From Prevotella sp. (GTDB taxonomy: Bacteria; Bacteroidota; Bacteroidia; Bacteroidales; Bacteroidaceae), in contig JAIJUV010000159.1 in assembly GCA_022732315.1 (NCBI GenBank), forward strand, positions 1 to 5,902: DNA of 5,902 nt, in the 5' to 3' direction. Within the stretch, counting starts at the first letter, position 1; the number at the start of each line of letters is the position of its first letter. This document shows, piece after piece, positions 1 through 4,666 of this stretch. The notes beneath the pieces were generated by a model, which saw nothing but the letters and a program-made list of their open reading frames with translations, had not been told where the DNA came from and searched no databases. A program made the translations under genes and the position numbers.

Positions 1-87
1 GATAGCCGTCTTGTCAGCATAGAAGTAATTCCCCTTCACGATTTCGGAGAACGTTTGTATTCCCAAAGGATATCTCTTTGAAGCCAT
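1..87 (-). CDS. AAA-ATPase-like / PD-(D/E)XK-type protein, N-terminal fragment
   Basis: The first 29 codons of a gene that runs off the left edge. The visible protein begins MASKRYPLGIQTFSEIVKGN and ends YFYADKTAI. An opening of the form 'P-x-G-I-Q-x-F-x-x-[I/L]...Y-x-Y-x-DKT' is characteristic of the AAA-ATPase-like family (PF09820), which usually carries a C-terminal PD-(D/E)XK nuclease-like domain (PF08011). These proteins are around 500 residues long, occur in many copies in Bacteroidota genomes, and have no settled function. The ATG is chosen because the family match starts almost at once after it and a promoter lies just upstream. The Walker motifs would be outside the window. The family assignment is recalled from its N-terminal signature only. 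Confidence 0.72.
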   Translation of the reverse strand, partial: MASKRYPLGIQTFSEIVKGNYFYADKTAI

Positions 88-112
88 AATCTTACTCTTA
101 ATAATTAATGTA

Positions 113-143
113 CAAAGATACAGATAATATTTCAGAAAACAAG
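113..143 (-). promoter_or_regulatory. Bacteroidota-type promoter of the AAA-ATPase-like gene
   Basis: Read on the minus strand, TATCTTTG at 120-113 matches the Bacteroidota -7 consensus TAnnTTTG exactly. A -33-like CTTG (consensus TTTG) lies at 143-140 with a 19-base spacer, inside the usual 19-21. Transcription would start at about 105-108, giving a leader of roughly 20 bases before the ATG at 87. Confidence 0.6.
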
Positions 144-203
144 CATTTTTCTGATTATTAACAATATATCACTGCAAAAATAGAACCACAATTAAACAAA
201 ACA

Positions 204-260
204 TGCTTGAAACGGGGCGGTAACGGCCTTAAAAATCGAGTTACCGCCCCTGTTCAGGCA
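204..260. repeat. 57-base imperfect palindrome with GC-rich core
   Basis: The core is a perfect 11-base inverted repeat, GGGGCGGTAAC at 214-224 and GTTACCGCCCC at 240-250, around a 15-base loop. After a 2x2 internal mismatch the pairing resumes between 204-211 and 253-260 with one wobble-type mismatch. The GC-rich core stands out in very AT-rich DNA. Neither side has a proper T tract (the minus side reads TGTTTTGTTT), so it is a weak terminator candidate. It could instead be a dispersed palindromic repeat or a protein-binding site. Confidence 0.6.
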
Positions 261-381
261 TATTCTTATCTAAAATCCTTTGCGGTATTCAATATCTTTG
301 TAGCCAATTATCAGAGCCTTAGGGCTAATTGTTATCATAAAATAAGACTTTACAGACTAGACTACCAGAGTCTATTTCAAG

Positions 382-421
382 AAAATAGGGAACGTTATGA
401 AATATCAACGCTCCCTATTTT
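382..421 (-). terminator. Rho-independent terminator of the SusD-like lipoprotein gene
   Basis: A 15-base inverted repeat, 382-396 against 407-421, with a 10-base loop, begins six bases beyond the TGA stop. The one imperfect pair (A392/C411) is a G-U wobble in minus-strand RNA but an A-C mismatch in plus-strand RNA, so the structure favours minus-strand transcripts. The minus-strand arm ends CCCTATTTTC. The plus strand also has a run of five T after the core, so some two-way activity is possible. Confidence 0.75.
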
Positions 422-427
422 TGTATA

Positions 428-2653
428 TCAATACCCTGGGTTTTGAGTCATATTTGGATTCATATTTATTTCATTTTGAGGAATAGGTAAAAGCAACTGA
501 TATTTTTCTAATCCGAGTTCTTTTATCGCCAAACCATTCCTTTTCAAGAAAGCAAAATAGTCTTGCAATTTAAGAGACTTCCTCAGTTGTTTAATTCCTT
601 CAACAGAAACACTTGTTCCGGAAATACCATTCACATTATCTACTTCTGAAATATATTTTGAAGCCTTTGCATTATTACCCAAGTGAATTTCGCATTCAGC
701 ATATAAAAGCTTGACGTCCGTAGTAGTCATAATAGGCACAACATCTTCAGAACTTCCATCTACATATACTCTAGAGGCTCTTGACTCATTGCCAACCATC
801 AAAGCCAATATCAAATCTTTGTTTTCAGATGTATATTTTGTTGGAACTTTTTCTATAGGATATATGCTTTTATCAACAACTTTTTGGAGTAAATTACTAG
901 CTGCAGCCCATTTTTGCTGGTACATATATACTTTCGCCAAAAGAATACGAGCTACATCCTTCGATACGAACAGAGCATCATTGGCGTTAGTTGCAAAAGC
1001 TACACATTTCTTTTCATCCAAATTTCTTATTGCTTCTACCAGTTCTTCTTCCAGCATTTGTAGAATACTAGATTCGGATGTTCTTGAAGGATCTGCATAA
1101 CTTTCAAAACCTGCATTAGGCACCACAACTACACCACCCCACCAAATCAACATTTGATAGTAGCACATATCTCGATAAACATTCAGATAAGGAGAATATA
1201 CTGCCCTATACATAGAATCTGCTCTATACAATCTTGCAATCATATTCAGCGCTTGGTATGAGTTTATATAACAATTATGGATATTCGATTCACTGCTACA
1301 AATAGGAGCAACAAAACTAGGATCATTTATTATCTTTGTATAACGATAATTCATCTGAGCCTCAAGGGTTACAGCATTTGCCAAACTCTTCATAAATTCA
1401 GAAACACAACTGATGCCATCACTTCCGAGTCGAGGCACTATGATTTCTGCATTAGGATTAGCTTGCTGAGTTAAGTTCAAACTAGCCACTACATTACCCA
1501 TACCATCATATAAAGGAATTGAAACTGCTTGTTCCTTTCTAAAAGAGGCAGCCTTTACAACCACCTTTAAGATATTATTATTCAATTCTTTAGTATAGTT
1601 GATACAAGGTTCACTTCCACTTCCGGTCTCATAAATTTTCATTCCCGAAACAGAAGTCAAATTATCGTATATATCATCACCAGGAATACTTGGTCGCTCT
1701 AAGTAAACAGGTACAGTTGTATTTACCTTTACCTCATAGCTTCCACCTTCCATAGGTACATTGATATTATTTGTTTCCAAACTGACAGGATGATTTTCAG
1801 GCGCAATTTCATTTCCTGCGATTCCATCTCCATCCCAATCGAAATAATAGATAAGATTCTTAACGGCAACCTCTTTACCCATCTCTTGATAGCGTTTCTT
1901 GATATTCTCTGCTATTTGAGGCAATTTGCTTTCCAAAGAGAACATATCTTTACGAATTTGTAGTTTGGTAGTTTCTGAGAAATTACCATCCTCAGCAAAC
2001 TCTTCTGAAAGTTGAGATAAATACTCAGTAATTTGTGCTTCAGAACGATTGTACAGAATTAAAGATGACACGGCAATAAGAGCAGCAGCTTCATCAGTAC
2101 CAGAAGTAATCGAGAAATGATTAACATCAGTCTTAGCATACTTATCGAGGCCAAAAGTCTTGAGGACTTCTTCTTGTGCCTGATTGTTTGCTTCCTTAAA
2201 TGACTTACCATCCTTAGCTACCAAATCCATAACTCTCTGATACTTAAGATGTGAAAGAATATTCAAATTCACATCAGCTGCATTTTGAAGATTAGCAACA
2301 GCATTTAAAGCCAAGGTTCCTTTAGAAAGTTCGCCAGTTACTTCATTAAAATAATATCCAGAAGCAGACAGTTTTACATATGGAGACTTTAACAATTTAG
2401 ATCCAAAAGTAAAAGTACCCTCATTATCTGTAATCGTAGAAGTAAAAGATTCACCTGTTTCATCTAGGTCAGCATCTAAAGGCTGCATTTGAATAGCTGT
2501 ACCTCTAACAAAAGGACCTTTTTCTACTTTACCACCTACATTAAAATTAGTAGGAGTGTAACCATCCAGGTCATCATTACTAGAACAAGACTGTAGCATT
2601 GCCATCATTCCAATGGTAACAACCACAACGGCTTTCTTTAAAATTACTTTCAT
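428..2653 (-). CDS. Chimeric lipoprotein: N-terminal lipoprotein domain, BACON-like domain, compact SusD/RagB-like domain
   Basis: A 741-residue outer-membrane lipoprotein, probably surface exposed and binding a glycan or other nutrient. Residues 1-22 are a signal peptide and MLQSC puts the lipidated cysteine at 23. The acidic residues that follow (SSNDDLD) resemble the Bacteroidota surface-export signal. Residues 38-260 form a domain opening VGGKVEKGPFVRGT and containing GYYFNEVTG, a pattern I know from Bacteroidota surface lipoproteins. FDWDGDGIAG (271-280) looks like a calcium-binding loop. Residues 290-399 are BACON-like, ending SLNLTQQANP. Residues 400-741 are SusD-like: YQMLIWWGGVVVVPN (499-513), a TPR-like helix pair near 563-594, LLYAECEIHLG (649-659), and the typical SusD end LLPIPQNEINMNPNMTQNPG. 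This SusD part is about 340 residues, against 500 or more in ordinary SusD proteins. No SusC gene adjoins it. The gene is visibly more AT-rich than the amylase gene. Domain identities come from recognised sequence patterns, not a search. Confidence 0.82.
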   Translation of the reverse strand: MKVILKKAVVVVTIGMMAMLQSCSSNDDLDGYTPTNFNVGGKVEKGPFVRGTAIQMQPLDADLDETGESFTSTITDNEGTFTFGSKLLKSPYVKLSASGYYFNEVTGELSKGTLALNAVANLQNAADVNLNILSHLKYQRVMDLVAKDGKSFKEANNQAQEEVLKTFGLDKYAKTDVNHFSITSGTDEAAALIAVSSLILYNRSEAQITEYLSQLSEEFAEDGNFSETTKLQIRKDMFSLESKLPQIAENIKKRYQEMGKEVAVKNLIYYFDWDGDGIAGNEIAPENHPVSLETNNINVPMEGGSYEVKVNTTVPVYLERPSIPGDDIYDNLTSVSGMKIYETGSGSEPCINYTKELNNNILKVVVKAASFRKEQAVSIPLYDGMGNVVASLNLTQQANPNAEIIVPRLGSDGISCVSEFMKSLANAVTLEAQMNYRYTKIINDPSFVAPICSSESNIHNCYINSYQALNMIARLYRADSMYRAVYSPYLNVYRDMCYYQMLIWWGGVVVVPNAGFESYADPSRTSESSILQMLEEELVEAIRNLDEKKCVAFATNANDALFVSKDVARILLAKVYMYQQKWAAASNLLQKVVDKSIYPIEKVPTKYTSENKDLILALMVGNESRASRVYVDGSSEDVVPIMTTTDVKLLYAECEIHLGNNAKASKYISEVDNVNGISGTSVSVEGIKQLRKSLKLQDYFAFLKRNGLAIKELGLEKYQLLLPIPQNEINMNPNMTQNPGY

Positions 2654-2715
2654 AATCTCATTATTTATTAGTTAAACTTTCATATACAAGAAGCGTGGTC
2701 TACATATACCACACC

Positions 2716-2839
2716 TAACTTTGGAGGTCCTGAGAAAACCCTGAGATACAGATATAGTAATAGTAGCCCACGCTATGCGTGAGAACCACTATGCTACCAT
2801 TGTATCTCTTTTTGAAAATTTCTCAGGTTTCCAAAGTTA
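2716..2839. repeat. 124-base near-complete palindrome in the leader of the lipoprotein gene
   Basis: Nested inverted repeats share one centre near 2775. They are TAACTTTGGA (2716-2725) with 2830-2839, CCTGAGAAA (2729-2737) with 2819-2827, GAGATACA (2743-2750) with 2801-2808, TAGT (2761-2764) with ACTA (2788-2791), and CACGC (2769-2773) with GCGTG (2777-2781). The three-base tip makes the whole element foldable into one long interrupted hairpin. It ends 63 bases upstream of the lipoprotein start codon. It could be a palindromic miniature transposable element, a structured mRNA leader, or a regulatory site. I see no clear target-site duplication. Confidence 0.75.
2832..2839 (-). promoter_or_regulatory. 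Possible -7 box for the lipoprotein gene, inside the palindrome end
   Basis: On the minus strand 2839-2832 reads TAACTTTG, an exact TAnnTTTG. Transcription from it would start near 2825, so most of the palindrome would become a long hairpin in the mRNA leader. No TTTG lies at the expected upstream distance, and the opposite palindrome end carries the same sequence pointing the other way. The match may therefore be a by-product of the repeat. Confidence 0.3.
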
Positions 2840-3115
2840 CAAGATAAGCATAACGCCTCTTTATATTCTAATATGTCTTGGAAATGGCATACACCAAATC
2901 CGCTTCAAAATTACAAAACTTTCCCGACATAGCCATAAGTTTTGGGGGAAAATTTACATATAAGCCTCTCTTTTCTTTATTTTTCGTTGCTTTTTCTATT
3001 TTTAATCACTTTTCTTCTATCTCACCAGAAATTTCGCGACCAAATCTCTGAGCATCGACTCCGAAAGATTGGATACTGAGCGTTGATAGCCGACTCTATG
3101 GAACTGATCTATCTA

Positions 3116-3387
3116 TCATCGTTTTGTATGACGTATTCTCTGCGCTTTCTTCTCATCCTTTCTCATCAAATAAGGTGAAGGGGGTAGTTCTGGAAGCACA
3201 TCATTGATGGCATCAATCTGCCCAACCACCTTCAGTAAGAGGAGAAAAGTGGCTAGCGAAAGATTGCCCGCTGTACCATTCTCAAACTTGAGGATGTGGT
3301 CAAGCCAAGCCCTGTAAACTCGGCAACCTCTTTTTGGGTGAGAGCCGCATACAAATGACGCAGATTCACCCATTCCTTTATACTCAC
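3116..3387 (-). pseudogene. HTH (XRE/HipB-like antitoxin-type) regulator, frameshifted
   Basis: A small DNA-binding regulator of about 90 residues, split between two frames. From GTG at 3387 one frame reads VSIKEWVNLRHLYAALTQKE followed by VAEFTGLGLT, the N-terminal helices and HTH. The match then moves to the frame reading ILKFENGTAGNLSLATFLLL, followed by KVVGQIDAINDVLPELPPSP and ending QRIRHTKR, the usual C-terminal half. One missing base in the codon at 3296-3297 explains the break, since restoring it gives GLTTILKFENG. A continuous 91-codon frame from ATG at 3391 exists, but its first third is the wrong frame and does not resemble an HTH. Relatives usually sit next to a HipA-type kinase toxin, and none is present here. 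The gene has a good promoter, so it could be recently broken, or the break could be a sequencing error. Confidence 0.75.
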
Positions 3388-3402
3388 ACATATATATTTT
3401 TT

Positions 3403-3533
3403 CTTGAAAAAAGTCTCAAAGTATCATTATTTGCAAATATATCACTGATACATAATGAATTACAAAATGATACTTCCAAATATATTTACAAAGAAGTATC
3501 ATAGAAATATCATGAATTCCATAGAAGTATCAT
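3403..3533. repeat. Left arm of a mirrored repeat, with 11-base ATGATACTTCT-type motifs
   Basis: Five copies of one motif, given in + strand form: CAAAGTATCAT (3417-3427), ATGATACTTCC (3467-3477, opposite orientation), AGAAGTATCAT (3492-3502), AGAAATATCAT (3503-3513) and AGAAGTATCAT (3523-3533). The last three are spaced 11 and 20 bases apart. Positions 3485-3533 match the reverse complement of 3947-3995 at 46 of 49 bases by eye, and 3403-3433 match the reverse complement of 4060-4091 almost completely. The motifs surround the HTH gene's promoter, so they are plausible operators for that protein. Confidence 0.8.
3434..3466 (-). promoter_or_regulatory. Promoter of the HTH regulator gene
   Basis: On the minus strand TTTG (3466-3463), a 21-base spacer and TATATTTG (3441-3434) match the Bacteroidota TTTG-N19-21-TAnnTTTG promoter exactly. 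A start near 3427-3430 would give a leader of about 40 bases. One ATGATACTT motif (3467-3477) abuts the -33 box and another (3417-3427) covers the start region, an arrangement expected for self-repression. Confidence 0.65.
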
Positions 3534-3627
3534 TAAATCACCATGATGCATCATAAAAAACACGAAATTATAGTCAACTAAATATAGAAAAACTACAATT
3601 TGCTTGCTCAAAATAGTGCCCAATAAT

Positions 3628-3737
3628 CACCCCATGAAATGGGCATCCAATGCCCGCAGTACGGGCAATGAGTACCCAACACTTGGTCTATCGATACCCG
3701 TCACTTGATCCCTTAGTGCCCGTGTGACGGGCACTAA
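3628..3737. repeat. Degenerate tandem array, five 22-base units with TGCCC/GGGCA dyads
   Basis: Units start at 3628, 3650, 3672, 3694 and 3716, exactly 22 bases apart. Their first six bases are CACCCC, ATGCCC, GTACCC, ATACCC and GTGCCC. The clearest units carry GGGCA or a variant 13 bases after the unit start, so most units are dyads of the form TGCCC-N7-GGGCA. The array is much richer in GC than its surroundings. The period is not a multiple of three, and all frames have stops, so this is not a protein repeat. A period near two helical turns suits binding sites on one DNA face. A flanking GTGCCC at 3616-3621 is out of phase. Confidence 0.65.
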
Positions 3738-3738
3738 G
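3712..3738. repeat. Perfect 12-base-pair hairpin at the end of the 22-base array
   Basis: CTTAGTGCCCGT (3712-3723) and ACGGGCACTAAG (3727-3738) are perfect inverted copies around a GTG loop. It is the strongest dyad of the array. No T tract follows on either strand, so it is unlikely to be a simple terminator. Confidence 0.75.
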
Positions 3739-3830
3739 AGACCAACCTATGTGCTTATTCCTAACTTCAGTTGTCTGTGTTTTCCATCTTATTCCTAGTT
3801 AATATTTGCATACTTTATAAACTAGAAAGG

Positions 3831-3926
3831 TAGACATTATCAATTTTATAAAACTGAAATACTAGACATTTCTTAGTTTTTGTGCCTGTATTTCTAGACA
3901 TAAATCCTCAAAAAAGGCTTTTTTGC
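3831..3926 (+). repeat. Three 32-base units starting TAGACAT
   Basis: TAGACAT occurs at 3831, 3863 and 3895, exactly 32 bases apart. The first two units agree at about 20 of 32 positions, including TAGACATT at the start and CTG-A-T-C near the end. The third keeps only the first seven bases and the final C. No coding sense is seen. The array could be binding sites or an old tandem duplication. Confidence 0.5.
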
Positions 3927-3946
3927 AAGCAACTTACCTGAATTTT

Positions 3947-4091
3947 ATGATACTTCTATTGAATTTATGATACTTCTATGATACTTCTTTGTAAAACAAA
4001 CAGAAAAGTCTCATTTTTATAAACCATTATATACCAATTATATACATCGGTTTTAGCCACAAATAATGAGACTTTGAGACTTTTTTTCGAG
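3947..4091. repeat. Right arm of the mirrored repeat
   Basis: ATGATACTTCT occurs at 3947-3957, 3967-3977 and 3978-3988, spaced 20 and 11 bases: the mirror image of the left arm. An opposite-facing variant AAAAGTCTCAT (4004-4014) and ATGAGACTTTG (4066-4076) match the fourth and fifth left-arm copies in order. The promoter found in the left arm is not preserved here. Faint similarity continues to TATGTGC at 4101, where only a 12-codon reading frame (4102-4137, MCTKEKERRKQ) follows, so no gene is called. Confidence 0.75.
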
Positions 4092-4150
4092 AAAAACTTT
4101 TATGTGCACGAAAGAAAAGGAAAGAAGAAAGCAGTAATTATAAAAGAAAA

Positions 4151-4182
4151 AAGCAGCAATGGCTACTACTCCATTGCTGCTT
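4151..4182 (-). terminator. Rho-independent terminator of the amylase-AlaX gene
   Basis: A perfect 12-base stem, AAGCAGCAATGG (4151-4162) with CCATTGCTGCTT (4171-4182), and an 8-base loop. On the minus strand the stem runs into TTTTTTCTTTTA, a good U tract, and it starts about ten bases past the stop codon. On the plus strand it is followed by TTATTTTATATTTT, so it may also stop transcripts coming out of the repeat island. Confidence 0.85.
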
Positions 4183-4192
4183 ATTTTATATT

Positions 4193-4666
4193 TTACTGAA
4201 CAATCTTGAAGCGGATACGCAAAGAATGCGCATGTTCATCCCAATTGGTACCAAGCAATACGAACTTGCCAATCTGGGCGGTAGAACGAACATGCTTGCC
4301 GATACATGGACAAACATCATAATCACCGATACGAACCAGACGCAAGGTCTCGCTCGCATCATCCGGCAGACGGTCTAACTTGACATTAGCCGGAATGTGG
4401 TCACGATCCACAAACTCGTAAGTAACAGGCATATCAAGCTCTATCAGGCGATTCATCTCCGTCTCAATCTCCTTCTCCTCCTGACGTGTAGGCTTGTGAT
4501 CGACTACGAAGGTCATCTTACTCTTCTTTCGCTCAATATGAGCATTCTTGCTGCGATCGCAGCCAAACAGGCGAACCATCAACTGATTGAGCAGATGCTC
4601 AGCCGTATGAGCAGGAGGGAACTCCTCCTTATGATGCTCATTCAATATGATATCACTTTCCTCCAT
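4193..4666 (-). other. AlaX editing domain with a possible internal start
   Basis: The ATG at 4666 opens exactly where the AlaX similarity begins and would give a stand-alone protein of 157 residues, the size of short AlaX proteins. The upstream frame joins it in phase (K-F-N-V-K-M-E-E-S) with no stop. The DNA therefore allows a fusion protein, internal initiation, or both. Two genes that were once adjacent and lost a stop codon would look like this. The domain keeps its HxxxH and CxxxH zinc ligands, so it appears intact. Confidence 0.6.

Larger units (their letters stand above)
88..427. other. Intergenic region between the lipoprotein gene and the AAA-ATPase-like gene
   Basis: A 340-base stretch without a convincing gene. 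It contains the AAA-ATPase promoter, a 57-base palindrome (204-260), a small 6-base-pair hairpin (TAGACT at 358-363 with AGTCTA at 369-374) and the lipoprotein gene's terminator. A plus-strand reading frame at 207-446 has low-complexity codon use, resembles nothing I know and runs through the palindrome, the terminator and the end of the opposite gene, so it is not called. Confidence 0.6.
2654..3115. other. Non-coding region upstream of the lipoprotein gene
   Basis: This 462-base gap holds a small hairpin (GTGGT at 2695-2699 with ACCAC at 2708-2712), the 124-base palindrome at 2716-2839, and then plain AT-rich DNA. From about 2970 to 3022 the plus strand is a pyrimidine-rich tract. No SusC gene or HipA-like kinase gene is present. 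Short minus-strand open stretches after the HTH gene (about 3025-3115) contain stops and resemble nothing I can name. Confidence 0.6.
3388..4192. other. Repeat-dense non-coding island between the HTH gene and the amylase gene
   Basis: About 800 bases with no credible protein gene. The order is left motif arm, a perfect 12-base palindrome ATGATGCATCAT (3543-3554), the 22-base-period dyad array, two copies of CTTATTCCTA (3754-3763, 3788-3797), the TAGACAT array, right motif arm and the terminator of the amylase gene. TTGCTTGC near 3600-3608 and GCAAGCAA near 3926-3932 are also inverted relative to each other, so the mirror symmetry reaches inward beyond the motif clusters. Confidence 0.7.

Noticed and set aside
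293..300. TATCTTTG, a plus-strand TAnnTTTG box
   Set aside because: The nearest TTTG is only 10 bases upstream instead of 19-21, and transcription would run straight into the end of the opposite gene.
207..446. Plus-strand 79-codon frame in the left spacer
   Set aside because: It covers the palindrome, the terminator and the end of the lipoprotein gene, resembles no family I know, and has no good promoter at the right distance.
711..1100. Plus-strand 129-codon frame
   Set aside because: Antisense shadow of the SusD-like domain, whose minus-strand translation shows clear family motifs.
2775..2963. Plus-strand 62-codon frame
   Set aside because: It starts in the middle of the 124-base palindrome and shows no recognisable protein features.
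3025..3115. Possible remnant of a HipA-like partner downstream of the HTH gene
   Set aside because: Minus-strand frames here contain stops and show no kinase motif; the stretch is too short to support a call.
3606..3926. CRISPR array or a replication origin
   Set aside because: The repeats are degenerate, without constant repeats and unique spacers; no DnaA-box consensus, replication gene or cas gene is visible.
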